Shown: positions 1 to 7,300 of the stretch, piece after piece
How the letters are laid out: each line of letters opens with the position of its first letter
Position numbering within the stretch: position 1 is the first letter of the stretch
Assembly (NCBI GenBank): GCA_002385605.1
Contig: DGDU01000042.1
Coordinates: 3,024 to 19,197 of the forward strand
Direction of reading: 5' to 3'
Length of the DNA: 16,174 bases
Origin: Christensenella sp. UBA3944
Lineage (GTDB): Bacteria > Bacillota > Clostridia > Christensenellales > DTU072
The notes under the pieces: model-generated
What the model was told of the DNA's origin: nothing
The model's database searches: none
Seen by the model: only the letters and a program-made list of their open reading frames with translations
Program-made: the position numbers and the translations under genes

Positions 1-158
1 ACGACCTCACAATAGGCGACGATGTTTGGGTAGACAACCCGGGCGGCTATATGTTCATAAGAGGCTACGCCGGCGCGGGCACCATAACCTCGGCGCGGCA
101 GATCAAAAAGACATCCGACCTCGTCTACGACGCGGTTCTCGTAGAAATTCTACCATAA
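1..158 (+). CDS. C-terminal fragment of an unrecognised protein (5' end outside window)
   Basis: An open frame with first complete codon at base 3 runs into the window and stops with TAA at 156-158. It encodes 51 residues, starting DLTIGDDVWV and ending LVYDAVLVEILP. The fragment is hydrophilic and probably beta-rich, with a Gly-rich middle (GGYMFIRGYAGAGTIT), and contains no membrane segment. The pattern of a 'GD.V' strand, a G-rich loop and a 'G.I' strand is common in small beta-barrel ends, but I cannot assign a family. Only six bases separate its stop from the ATG of the next gene, and that gene has no clear Shine-Dalgarno site. The two are therefore probably co-transcribed and translationally coupled. 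That this frame is coding is inferred from its open reading up to the next start and the even spacing; the product is unknown. Confidence 0.6.
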   Translation, partial: DLTIGDDVWVDNPGGYMFIRGYAGAGTITSARQIKKTSDLVYDAVLVEILP

Positions 159-164
159 ACCATT

Positions 165-1184
165 ATGAAGTTAACACTATCCCCCACCCCCAAAAACTTG
201 CGCGAAGCTCTCGAAATCGAGGGCTTCCGCTTTCCTTGCGGCGGAAAAGGCGTCTGCGGACGCTGCCGCGTAAAAGCCCCACTTATCCCGCCAACAGCTT
301 TAGACTATCGGTTTTTCTCCGAGGCGGAAATAAATGAGGGCATGCGCCTTGCCTGCGACAAAACAATAGGCGGGGCCATGGAAATAGAGTGCTATATGCA
401 AAAGGCACCCGCCCCCCGCAAGCTTTACGACCCCACGGTGTCGGCGGTACTCGGCGGCACGGCCAGCGAAATAAGCATTATAGAGGACGGCGATATAATA
501 GAAACCCTCGTCCTTCCCACGCCAAAGCCCGATACAATAAAGCTAAGGAGCCTCGCAGGCAAAAACGCCGTCGAGCTTTACGAAAAGTACGGCGTAGCCA
601 AAGCGAGCACAATGCTTGTCGCGGGCACCCCCGAAATAATGGAAGCTTTCTTCGGAAGGGGTGCGGATATTTCCGATTATTCCCGCTCCGGCGACACCGT
701 AGAGGCGTCCCTATTCGATATGCCCTCCGAAGAAGTTTACCTTCCCCCCATTCCCAACGGGTATATGGGAAGCCTGGAGCTTCTCGAGCTTGACGGCATA
801 CCCGAAGGAAGCCTTCTCATATTGGGCGGTAAGGCTGTAAAGATTATATATAAAGGCGAAACCGTTGCCCCCATATCCGCTCTGCCCATGGAAAAGGCGG
901 GCGAGAGCGAGGCAAGGGCGGTTTATGCCGCTATCAAATACTTTGGCGAACAATACGACTTTAGCGATATATATCTTGTCGGAAAGCTGCCTTCCCCGAT
1001 AGAAGCCAGGCTTCAGAAAGGCGGAATAATTTATAAAACACAGGAAAGCGCGGCAACCGCGCGCGCGGCAGCCGCTCTTTCGGACAACAAATTCAAAACC
1101 CGCCTCGACAAGCTGGCGAGAAAGGCTTACGCCCTCGACCTCTCTGAAGAGGAGCGCTGGCAGGAACTTCTTGCGCTATCCTAA
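165..1184 (+). CDS. Compact RACo-like protein: [2Fe-2S] ferredoxin domain plus degenerate ASKHA (DUF4445-type) domain
   Basis: 339 residues. The N-terminus is a plant-type [2Fe-2S] ferredoxin domain with C25-GGKG-x-C31-GRC34 and C64 in RLAC, a complete four-cysteine set. It is followed by the 'PP...EGMRLAC' linker seen in corrinoid-activating RACo/DUF4445 proteins. The rest follows the order of that family: a strand at about 93-105 (AVLGGTASEISI), a 'VAGTPEIMEAFFGRG' segment at about 150, 'YLPPIPNGYMG' near 193-203, 'LLILGGKAVKI' near 218-228, 'DIYLVGKLP', and a C-terminal helix region ending DLSEEERWQELLAL. In RACo these segments carry glycine-rich ATP-binding motifs (DIGTTT, GTNGE, GNxAG); here they are largely eroded. 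RACo proteins are usually above 600 residues, so this is about half size. Reductive activation of corrinoid proteins is the family role; ATP-dependent function is doubtful here. An iron-sulphur electron carrier is the safest call. The 3' end overlaps the convergent gene by 9 bases. Confidence 0.75.
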   Translation: MKLTLSPTPKNLREALEIEGFRFPCGGKGVCGRCRVKAPLIPPTALDYRFFSEAEINEGMRLACDKTIGGAMEIECYMQKAPAPRKLYDPTVSAVLGGTASEISIIEDGDIIETLVLPTPKPDTIKLRSLAGKNAVELYEKYGVAKASTMLVAGTPEIMEAFFGRGADISDYSRSGDTVEASLFDMPSEEVYLPPIPNGYMGSLELLELDGIPEGSLLILGGKAVKIIYKGETVAPISALPMEKAGESEARAVYAAIKYFGEQYDFSDIYLVGKLPSPIEARLQKGGIIYKTQESAATARAAAALSDNKFKTRLDKLARKAYALDLSEEERWQELLALS

Positions 1185-1589
1185 CAGGCTCATAAACCCG
1201 AGGGCCCGCATTTCGCAGTCCATCAGATTCGTTAGGGTAATCCCCTCGCCCTTAAGCGTGTCCAAAGTTATAAACAAATCTATCTGCAAATCCACCAGGG
1301 TATTAAAGGGGTTTTTGCCCCTCTCCTGCGAGGCAAGCGTATAGCTAGGTATTTTTCCGCCCGCCCCCAACGAAATAAGCTCCCTCTCGGATGCCTGCTT
1401 CAGGCTTTTTAAGTAGGCAAGCGCCCTCGTGTTTTGCTTATACATAGACATCATCTGGTCGATGCAGGCGATTTGCCTTTCGACTATATCGCGGGCCTCC
1501 TCGAGAAGCGGAGATTCCGCCGCCCCCGTGATATGGTGCAGGCGGGCGTTGTATGCTCTTGCAAGGCTTTCCATATAATCGTTTTCCAT
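1176..1589 (-). CDS. Small unrecognised helical protein
   Basis: 137 residues from the ATG at 1589. A GTG eight codons upstream (1613) is also in frame, but the ATG has AGGGG four bases before it and the GTG has no comparable site, so I chose the ATG. The sequence looks all-helical and soluble, with amphipathic stretches at about 5-55 and 55-75 and a C-terminal helical part rich in Leu (LVDLQIDLFITLDTLKGEGITL). There are two cysteines, no metal-binding cluster and no signal peptide or membrane span. I do not recognise the family. It is alone on this strand, converging on the RACo-like gene with a 9-base overlap of coding ends, and diverging from the Gfo/Idh oxidoreductase gene about 150 bases away. 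No convincing promoter or terminator of its own is visible. The helical reading is inference from residue pattern only. Confidence 0.65.
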   Translation of the reverse strand: MENDYMESLARAYNARLHHITGAAESPLLEEARDIVERQIACIDQMMSMYKQNTRALAYLKSLKQASERELISLGAGGKIPSYTLASQERGKNPFNTLVDLQIDLFITLDTLKGEGITLTNLMDCEMRALGFMSLLG

Positions 1590-1674
1590 ATGACCCCTGC
1601 CCAATATATGCACAACTTTCCAAAAAGTTTACGCAAATTGCGGGCGTTTTCAGCCCTTTTCGCCGCGCCCGAGA

Positions 1675-1703
1675 TTGACATCGCGAGCGTTCGGTGCTAC
1701 AAT
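1675..1703 (+). promoter_or_regulatory. Sigma-A-type promoter of the Gfo/Idh oxidoreductase gene
   Basis: The -35 box TTGACA lies at 1675-1680 and the -10 box TACAAT at 1698-1703, with a spacer of exactly 17 bases. The -35 is a full consensus match and the -10 matches five of six positions. Transcription should begin near 1710, giving a short leader of about 30 bases that carries the AAAGGAAGGG ribosome binding site at 1723-1732, seven bases before the ATG at 1740. No operator-like palindrome overlaps the boxes, so constitutive strong transcription is the simplest reading. Confidence 0.85.
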
Positions 1704-1739
1704 GTTAGTATACTTAGAAGTTAAAGGAAGGGTACACTT

Positions 1740-2990
1740 ATGCTAAAGGTGGCAATACTCGGTTTAGGCAACCGCGGCAGGATTTACGCCTATCAGTTAT
1801 CCAAAAACAAGGACGCCAGAATAGTGGCGCTGTGCGAAAAAAACGCCGATGTGCTTGAAGCCAAGAGGCAGGACTTCGGGGTCCCCAAGTCGGCGGCGTT
1901 TACGAGCGACGAGGAGTTTTTCGCGGCGGGCAAACTTGCCGACGCCGTTGTGATAGCCACGCAGGACAGGGACCATTACGGGCACGCCATGAAGGCTTTG
2001 GAAGTGGGGTATCACATACTTCTCGAAAAGCCCGTATCGCCCGTGCTTGAAGAGTGCCACACGCTCTATAAGACGGCAAAGGAAAAGAACCTTCATGTGG
2101 TCGTCTGCCATGTGCTAAGGTACGCCCCCTTCTACAACAAGATAAAGGAAGTTATCGACAGCGGCGCCATAGGCGACATCGTGGGCATCAACCAAACCGA
2201 AAATGTGGGATATTGGCATTACAGCCACAGCTATGTGCGCGGCAACTGGCGCAAGGAGTCCGAAACCTCGCCCTCCATTCTCGCGAAATGCTGCCACGAC
2301 CTCGATATAATCTACTACTTCACGGGCAAGAAGTGCGTAAGCGTCAACAGCTACGGCTCTCGCAAACTCTTCCTTCCCGAAAACGCCCCCGAGGGCAGCA
2401 CCCCATACTGCCTGGACGGCTGCCCGCACCGCAAGGAATGCCCCTACGATGTACTTAAGATTTACTACGGCGTAACCCGCTACACCATCCCCTATATGAT
2501 AGTAAACAAGCTTCTCATAACCAAAAAAGCGGGCGCAAGCCTTAAGGAATTCCGTGAAGTCCTAAAAACTTCGCCCTACGGCAGGTGCGTATACAGGTGC
2601 GATAACGATGTTATGGAAAACCAGGTCGTGAATATGAACCTCGAAAACAACATCACCGCCACTCTCACAATGACGGCGTTCTCCAAGCAATGCTTCAGGC
2701 GCATACACATCTACGGCACCAAGGGCGAAATCTTCGGCAACGATAAAGACGGCAAGTTCCGCCTCTCGATATTCGGCGGGCCCAACAAGAAAGTCAAGGT
2801 CGGCTTCGCGGGAGTAGCCGGGCACCTCGGCGGCGACAGGATGATAATTAAAGACTTTGTGGACTTTCTGGACAAAGGCGTCAAAAATCCCCGCCTCAGC
2901 CTTCTCGAAACCACCCTCGAGAGCCACACCACAGCCCTCCTCGCCGAAGAATCCCGGAAAGCGGGCGGCAAAAAGATAATCAAAGAATAA
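1740..2990 (+). CDS. Gfo/Idh/MocA-family NAD(P)-dependent oxidoreductase
   Basis: 416 residues. The N-terminal Rossmann fold is shown by GLGNRG at 8-13 and an acidic 'LCEKN' end of the second strand (about 31-35), which suits NAD(H). The family EKP motif is at 96-98, with K97 the expected catalytic or cofactor-contacting lysine. The second catalytic region reads LAKCCHDLDII (181-191), with H186 as likely proton relay. The C-terminal alpha/beta domain ends with a 'GHLGGD' loop (361-366) typical of the family. An insert with three cysteines (C224-x3-C228-x5-C234, ending CPYD) occurs in the longer members; whether it binds metal is unknown. Members oxidise or reduce sugars, sugar acids or cyclitols; the substrate cannot be read from the sequence. 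It is a single-gene unit, with its own sigma-A promoter upstream and a hairpin terminator 25 bases after the stop. It has no secretion signal, so it acts in the cytoplasm. Confidence 0.9.
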   Translation: MLKVAILGLGNRGRIYAYQLSKNKDARIVALCEKNADVLEAKRQDFGVPKSAAFTSDEEFFAAGKLADAVVIATQDRDHYGHAMKALEVGYHILLEKPVSPVLEECHTLYKTAKEKNLHVVVCHVLRYAPFYNKIKEVIDSGAIGDIVGINQTENVGYWHYSHSYVRGNWRKESETSPSILAKCCHDLDIIYYFTGKKCVSVNSYGSRKLFLPENAPEGSTPYCLDGCPHRKECPYDVLKIYYGVTRYTIPYMIVNKLLITKKAGASLKEFREVLKTSPYGRCVYRCDNDVMENQVVNMNLENNITATLTMTAFSKQCFRRIHIYGTKGEIFGNDKDGKFRLSIFGGPNKKVKVGFAGVAGHLGGDRMIIKDFVDFLDKGVKNPRLSLLETTLESHTTALLAEESRKAGGKKIIKE

Positions 2991-3015
2991 ATAAAACTTT
3001 TGCATAATTGATATA

Positions 3016-3040
3016 AAAGGGCGCCTTCGGGCGCTCTTTC
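3016..3040 (+). terminator. Hairpin terminator after the oxidoreductase gene
   Basis: Arms AAAGGGCGCC (3016-3025) and GGCGCTCTTT (3030-3039) form a 10-bp stem with one G-U pair, closed by a TTCG tetraloop (3026-3029), which is exceptionally stable in RNA. The 3' T-tract is short (TTT, then CGCTTGTT), so termination may be incomplete or assisted. It sits 25 bases past the stop codon of the oxidoreductase gene. Confidence 0.75.
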
Positions 3041-3231
3041 GCTTGTTAGGCATCCGCCCCTTTCGGATTATGGCTTTGTTTGGATTTTTTTGCCGAAAAT
3101 ATCAAATTGGTAGCGCAAGGGCCTTTATTTAGGCAAATCGGGGTACGCCATTTATTCAATAATTGTTTGCATAGGCTTTTCGATGTGGTAAAATATCCCT
3201 GAAGCTAAAATAACTGAACGAGGGTAAAAAA
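3041..3231. other. Intergenic region upstream of the formate--THF ligase gene
   Basis: 191 AT-rich bases without an open frame of note. A small inverted repeat ATCCG/CGGAT (3052-3056 and 3064-3068, seven-base loop) precedes, at some distance, a run of seven T (about 3086-3092). The two are too far apart to form a normal terminator. The promoter of the following gene lies at the right-hand end. I looked for the conserved cores of tetrahydrofolate and other common riboswitches and saw none. Confidence 0.4.
3167..3194 (+). promoter_or_regulatory. Probable extended -10 promoter of the formate--THF ligase gene
   Basis: An extended -10 element, TGGTAAAAT, covers 3186-3194, with TAAAAT at 3189-3194. 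A weak -35, TTGCAT, lies at 3167-3172, 16 bases upstream. The predicted transcript starts near 3201 and has a leader of about 30 bases with GAGGG at 3220-3224, seven bases before the GTG start. The -35 matches consensus at only three positions, so recognition would rest on the extended -10. Confidence 0.6.
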
Positions 3232-4881
3232 GTGAGCGATATAGAAATAGCCAGAAAAGCAAAACCCCTGCATATCGCGCAGGTTGCGGCAAAGATAGGC
3301 ATAAGCGAAGAAGACTTAGAGTTCTACGGAAAGCACAAGACCAAAATTTCTTTGGAGCCCGGTGAGGCCAAAGGCAGGCTGGTGCTTGTTACCGCCATCA
3401 ACCCGACGCCCCTCGGCGAAGGGAAAACTACAATCTCTGTCGGGCTTGCCGACGGGCTTTCGAGGTTAGGAGAAAAGGTCTGCCTCACCCTGCGCCAGCC
3501 CTCTTTGGGCCCCGTATTCGGAGTAAAAGGCGGGGCGACGGGCGGAGGCTACGCCCAGGTTATACCCATGGAGGATATAAACCTGCACTTTACGGGCGAC
3601 TTCCACGCGATCACAACCGCCAACAACCTGCTGTCGGCGATGATAGACAACCACATCAAGCAAGGCAACGAGTTGGGTATCCAAACCGTGGAGTGGAGAA
3701 GATGCCTGGACATGAACGACCGCGCCTTAAGGGAAGTCGATGTCGCCTTGGGCGGCGAGATAAACGGAATACCGAGAAGGGACGGCTTTGTGATAACCGC
3801 CGCCTCCGAGATTATGGCAATACTCTGCCTTTCCGAAAACCTCAAAGACCTTAAGAGAAGGCTTGCCAATATAATTGTGGGCTACGATAAAGACGGCAAC
3901 ACCGTAAAGGCGGGGCAGCTTAACGCCGCAGACGCCATGGCGATTGTCTTAAAGGACGCCATAAAGCCAAACCTTGCCCAGACATTAGAGGGCACGCCCG
4001 CGGTAATTCACGGCGGCCCCTTTGCCAACATAGCGCACGGCTGCAACAGCGTAAGGGCGACAAAACTTGCCCTAAGCCTTGCCGACATAGTTGTAACCGA
4101 GGCGGGCTTCGGAGCGGAGCTTGGCGCCGAGAAATTCTTAAATATCAAATGCCGCAAGGCAGGGCTAAAGCCCTCCGCCGCCGTGCTGGTGGCTACCGCC
4201 CGCGCCCTTAAATACAACGGCGGCTGCCCCAAAGAAGAAACCAACAAAGAAAACCTCGGGGCCCTCAAAAAAGGCATCGTAAACCTCGAGGGGCATATAG
4301 CTAACTTAAAACGCTTCGGGCTGCCCGTGGTAGTTGCCGTAAACAGGTTTATAACCGACACCGAAGCCGAGCTTGCCCTTATAAAAACCGCCGCCGAGGG
4401 GCTGGGCGCGAAGGCCTTTGTCGCCGAGTGCTGGGCAAAGGGCGGCGAAGGCTGCCTCGAACTTGCCGCAGAAATCGCAAGGCTGTGCAAAACCTCAACC
4501 CCCTCCCTTCCCTTGTTCTCCTACGCCGAAGAGGACGGCATAGACAAAAAGATAGAGGCGGTAGCCAAAAACCTTTACGGCGCGGGCAATATCATATATA
4601 CCCCCGAAGCCAAAGAAAAACTGGACAAAATAAACGCTTCCGAATACAAAACCTATCCCGTATGTATAGCAAAAACCCAATACTCCTTCTCGGCGGATCC
4701 CAATCTGCTGGGGCGGCCCACGGGGTTTGACTTTGTGGTAAGGGATTTACTTATTCGCGCGGGCAGCGAGTTTATAGTCGCCGTGTGCGGAAGCATCCTG
4801 CTTATGCCGGGGCTTCCCAAAGTCCCCGCCGCCGCGAGGATGACGATAACCGACGACGGAGAGATAGACGGCTTATTCTAA
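3232..4881 (+). CDS. fhs: Formate--tetrahydrofolate ligase
   Basis: 549 residues, close to the usual length of about 556. The enzyme joins formate to tetrahydrofolate using ATP, giving 10-formyl-THF. It serves one-carbon supply for purines and fMet, and in acetogens the methyl branch of the Wood-Ljungdahl pathway. The P-loop is at about 58-67 (PTPLGEGKTT). Family-specific blocks follow: a 'RQPSLGPVFGVKGGATGGGY' region near 88-107, 'DINLHFTGDFHAI' near 114-126, 'TLEGTPAVIHGGPFANIAHGCNS' in the middle, and 'TEAGFGAELGAEKF'. The C-terminus ends with GLF. The start is GTG, chosen because GAGGG lies seven bases upstream and the N-terminal 'DIEIA' matches the family start. It is a single-gene unit with its own promoter and a terminator. 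It lies near a RACo-like gene, but no other Wood-Ljungdahl gene is in the window, so an acetogenic role cannot be claimed. Confidence 0.97.
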   Translation: MSDIEIARKAKPLHIAQVAAKIGISEEDLEFYGKHKTKISLEPGEAKGRLVLVTAINPTPLGEGKTTISVGLADGLSRLGEKVCLTLRQPSLGPVFGVKGGATGGGYAQVIPMEDINLHFTGDFHAITTANNLLSAMIDNHIKQGNELGIQTVEWRRCLDMNDRALREVDVALGGEINGIPRRDGFVITAASEIMAILCLSENLKDLKRRLANIIVGYDKDGNTVKAGQLNAADAMAIVLKDAIKPNLAQTLEGTPAVIHGGPFANIAHGCNSVRATKLALSLADIVVTEAGFGAELGAEKFLNIKCRKAGLKPSAAVLVATARALKYNGGCPKEETNKENLGALKKGIVNLEGHIANLKRFGLPVVVAVNRFITDTEAELALIKTAAEGLGAKAFVAECWAKGGEGCLELAAEIARLCKTSTPSLPLFSYAEEDGIDKKIEAVAKNLYGAGNIIYTPEAKEKLDKINASEYKTYPVCIAKTQYSFSADPNLLGRPTGFDFVVRDLLIRAGSEFIVAVCGSILLMPGLPKVPAAARMTITDDGEIDGLF

Positions 4882-4911
4882 ACAACCCGCTATTAAATTA
4901 ATATCAAAAGC

Positions 4912-4940
4912 AAAAGCCCGAAACAATCTTCGGGCTTTTT
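4912..4940. terminator. Bidirectional terminator between fhs and spoIIE
   Basis: Arms AAAAGCCCGAA (4912-4922) and TTCGGGCTTTT (4929-4939) pair perfectly over 11 bp around a six-base loop. The plus-strand copy ends in TTTTT and the minus-strand copy ends in TTTTG followed by CTTTTGAT. It sits 30 bases past the fhs stop and 20 bases past the spoIIE stop, so one hairpin can end both convergent transcripts. Confidence 0.9.
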
Positions 4941-4959
4941 GATGGGTTTATGCAAGGCA

Positions 4960-7233
4960 TCAGATATAGTTTTTGAATATTTTGGCGACAAGGACGCTGG
5001 CGTCGTCGGAGATTTCGTCGCCCGAAAGCCTCTTTAGGTTGGTCATAAGAAGCTCGGCTATGGCGTCAGGGTTGGCGGTTTTAACTTCCTCCAGAAGCCT
5101 GACTATCGTTTCCCTGCCCATGATGTCTATGACTCCGTCGGAAGCCATCACGACAAAGCTGTCGGTGGTAAGCCTTCGTTGCTCGAACACCGTCATAATC
5201 TCCTCGGTTATGCCCACGGGCAGGCTGCCGCCCTCTATTACTTCTACCACGCCCGAAGTTAAAATAAAGCTTTCCCTTCCGCCCGCCTTAATAAAGTCCA
5301 CCTCGCCCGTGTATAAGTCTATGCAGGCTATGTCCAAAGCGTTAAATTCTTCGGCGTCCCTTACGCTTAAAAGCCTTCCGACAGCCCCTACTACGGTCTG
5401 ATAGCTGAAGCCCGCCTTATACAGGCTTTCGATGAGGCTGACGGCGTAGCCGCTCGTCTTAGATGCGTTTTCGCCGCTGCCCATGCCGTCTGAGAGTATG
5501 AGAAGCACCTTGCCCACCGATATCTTTACCGCCCTGTGGCGGTCGCCGTTAATCTCCTCTTCTTCCTTAGCAAGCTCACGCTCGCCGTATACCACCGAGA
5601 ATAAGGGGGCGGGCTCGAAGTGTATGGCGGCGTTGCCGTCCACGCAGGGCTCCGTCCTTACAGCCTGCATGCGCATACCCATAACCTCGTCCACCGTGTC
5701 GGTAAGCTTCTTTTTGCCGGCGTCGGACTCCTTTACCACAAGGGTTAACGACTTTACTTTGCCCCCGCTGACATAGACGGCGGCTTCCTGCGCGCCTATG
5801 TTGTAGCGTGTAAGCTCCTCGACAAGCCTGTTTTCCAAAGAGGTGTCGAAGGATAGCTTTGCGTCTATCTCGCCCCTTAGCTCTTCCATAAGCTCGGCGA
5901 TTCCGCCCATCTGCTCGCCCAACATCTCCCTGCCTTCGTCAATTCTGCCGCGCTTTTCGACCAGTTTCCGGTGGCGCTCTATTGCGTCGTTTGTGGCGTT
6001 TATCATGCCGTTTATCTTTTTGCACCTCGAGCTTAAAAACGAGGGGGTATCCAAAATAGTCGCCTTGCCGTTGTCTAATGCGGCAAGCACGAGCCCCTGC
6101 ACAACGACCGAGGTGTCGGCGCCTCCCAAAGCCTCTTTGCATGCGGTTTCGTTGCCGCAGGTGGCGCAGCACCTCGAGCAAACCTCTTCGGTAAGCAACG
6201 CGGTGTCCGCCATCTGCTCTTTCTCGGCAAGCTCGGTAAGCAGTATATCCTTTATCTCGTAAAAGACTTTGGAAAGGTTATCCAGCCTTTCGGCAACCGT
6301 TTTGCGGTCGCGGTTTACGATTGCCCGCCCCGCCTGCTTTTCCTTAAAGCACGCCCCCAAAGCCGAAATGTGCGCCCTTGCTTTTTTGGGAAGCGCCAGA
6401 AACACTATGGCGCCGATGGCGGGCGAGATGAGGGCGAAATAGTCGAAGCCTCCGATGGCGTCAAAATAAAGCCTGAATATGGAGTCCACCGCGAGCATGC
6501 CTATGCCAGCGAAATAAAAGTTTTCCTTCCCGAAGGCGCAGGCGGTAAGCCCGTAAAGCACGCTTAAGGAAAGGTACTCGGCCTGTCCCGTTGCCGCCGC
6601 GGCGCCCGTACCCAAAGCGACGGGTATGACAAACGCCGCCCGCTTGTCGGCAAACAAGGCGGCGAGGGTTACAAACACCGTTACCATAAAAAAGGGAGTG
6701 TACCACCCGACCCGTAGCGAAACAAGCCCCATGCCTATGGAGAATATAACAGCGCCGCCCGCCAGAACTTCCTCTGCGGTAAGGCGGAATTTAAGCTGCT
6801 TCACAAGTATGAGATATACTATCACGATGGCGCAGTAGGTGAATATCTGAGCGCCCAGGACGCTTACGGCGCAGTAGGCAAGGCGCTCTATATCCTTAAG
6901 CTCGAACACAAGCATTGTAATTTGGGATATTAGGGTATAGACGCTCAGCATAAGAAGGTTTATCTTGCGCCTTAGCTTATAATGCACGAAGTAGGCTATC
7001 GCTATAACCACGCAGGGGGTCAGGGCTATGAAGAGGTTGGGGAGTGTGGGCGAGGCTATCATAGCCGCGCCAATATAAAGGGGTGTAAGTATAAGGACAT
7101 TCTGCCGGCAGTATACGAGCGCCATAAAGAGGGCTATGGCAAACGGCCTTACCCCTACTACGCGCTCGGTATAGAAATAAAAGCAAAACGCCAAAAAGAA
7201 TATAAAGTACTTAAGGATTTGCTTTACTTTCAT
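4960..7233 (-). CDS. spoIIE: Stage II sporulation protein E, membrane-bound PP2C phosphatase
   Basis: 757 residues (about 830 in Bacillus subtilis). SpoIIE dephosphorylates SpoIIAA in the forespore, releasing sigma-F, and also associates with the division septum. Residues 1-285 hold ten or more hydrophobic spans. The central cytoplasmic region (about 290-545) contains a cysteine cluster, C352-S-R-C355-C-x2-C359 and C365, as in clostridial SpoIIE. The C-terminal PP2C domain keeps the metal aspartates: D582 in SDGMGSGENA, D634 in LDIACIDL, D699 in ASDG and D743/D744 in DDAS. It therefore looks catalytically complete. The start ATG has AGGA directly abutting it and a weaker GGG further up; in-frame upstream codons soon reach a TAA, so no earlier start exists. 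Only 26 bases separate it from the upstream operon's terminator, and I see no clear promoter or Spo0A box. Expression may depend on read-through or on elements inside that terminator. Confidence 0.96.
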   Translation of the reverse strand: MKVKQILKYFIFFLAFCFYFYTERVVGVRPFAIALFMALVYCRQNVLILTPLYIGAAMIASPTLPNLFIALTPCVVIAIAYFVHYKLRRKINLLMLSVYTLISQITMLVFELKDIERLAYCAVSVLGAQIFTYCAIVIVYLILVKQLKFRLTAEEVLAGGAVIFSIGMGLVSLRVGWYTPFFMVTVFVTLAALFADKRAAFVIPVALGTGAAAATGQAEYLSLSVLYGLTACAFGKENFYFAGIGMLAVDSIFRLYFDAIGGFDYFALISPAIGAIVFLALPKKARAHISALGACFKEKQAGRAIVNRDRKTVAERLDNLSKVFYEIKDILLTELAEKEQMADTALLTEEVCSRCCATCGNETACKEALGGADTSVVVQGLVLAALDNGKATILDTPSFLSSRCKKINGMINATNDAIERHRKLVEKRGRIDEGREMLGEQMGGIAELMEELRGEIDAKLSFDTSLENRLVEELTRYNIGAQEAAVYVSGGKVKSLTLVVKESDAGKKKLTDTVDEVMGMRMQAVRTEPCVDGNAAIHFEPAPLFSVVYGERELAKEEEEINGDRHRAVKISVGKVLLILSDGMGSGENASKTSGYAVSLIESLYKAGFSYQTVVGAVGRLLSVRDAEEFNALDIACIDLYTGEVDFIKAGGRESFILTSGVVEVIEGGSLPVGITEEIMTVFEQRRLTTDSFVVMASDGVIDIMGRETIVRLLEEVKTANPDAIAELLMTNLKRLSGDEISDDASVLVAKIFKNYI

Positions 7234-7259
7234 TCCTAAAGCATAGCACCCTTAAACGC

Positions 7260-7284
7260 AAAAAAAATCGGCTACAATGCCGAT
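7260..7284 (-). terminator. Rho-independent terminator after the signal peptidase pair
   Basis: On the minus strand, ATCGGC (7284-7279) pairs with GCCGAT (7272-7267) around the loop ATTGTA, and eight T residues follow (7267-7260, the first shared with the stem). The stem is short but GC-rich with a strong T-tract. It lies 17 bases past the stop of the last signal peptidase gene and just before the spoIIE start. Confidence 0.8.
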
Positions 7285-7300
7285 AATTGTCTGTTTTTTA

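Noticed and set aside
1..158. C-terminus of MreC or another cell-shape protein
   Set aside because: There is a loose GD-x-V / G-loop resemblance only; too few residues and no family-specific motif.
165..1184. Frameshifted or truncated pseudogene of full-size RACo
   Set aside because: The frame is continuous, family segments occur in order to the normal C-terminus, and the cysteine set is intact. Compaction fits better than decay.
1614..1629. Inverted repeat AACTTT-CCAA-AAAGTT between the divergent genes, as an operator or hairpin
   Set aside because: Arms are only six AT-rich base pairs and lie far from the sigma-A boxes of the oxidoreductase gene; chance is likely.
1590..1640. Sporulation sigma factor (sigma-F/G) promoter for the small minus-strand gene
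   Set aside because: GCGTA and CATATAT on the minus strand are 19 bases apart and mismatch the sigma-G consensus at several positions.
3041..3231. Tetrahydrofolate riboswitch in front of the formate--THF ligase gene
   Set aside because: The conserved core elements are not visible, and the predicted leader after the extended -10 promoter is only about 30 bases long, too short for one.
165..4881. Wood-Ljungdahl gene cluster based on RACo-like gene plus fhs
   Set aside because: The two genes are in separate transcription units with an oxidoreductase and a minus-strand gene between them, and no CO dehydrogenase, methyltransferase or folate reductase gene is present.
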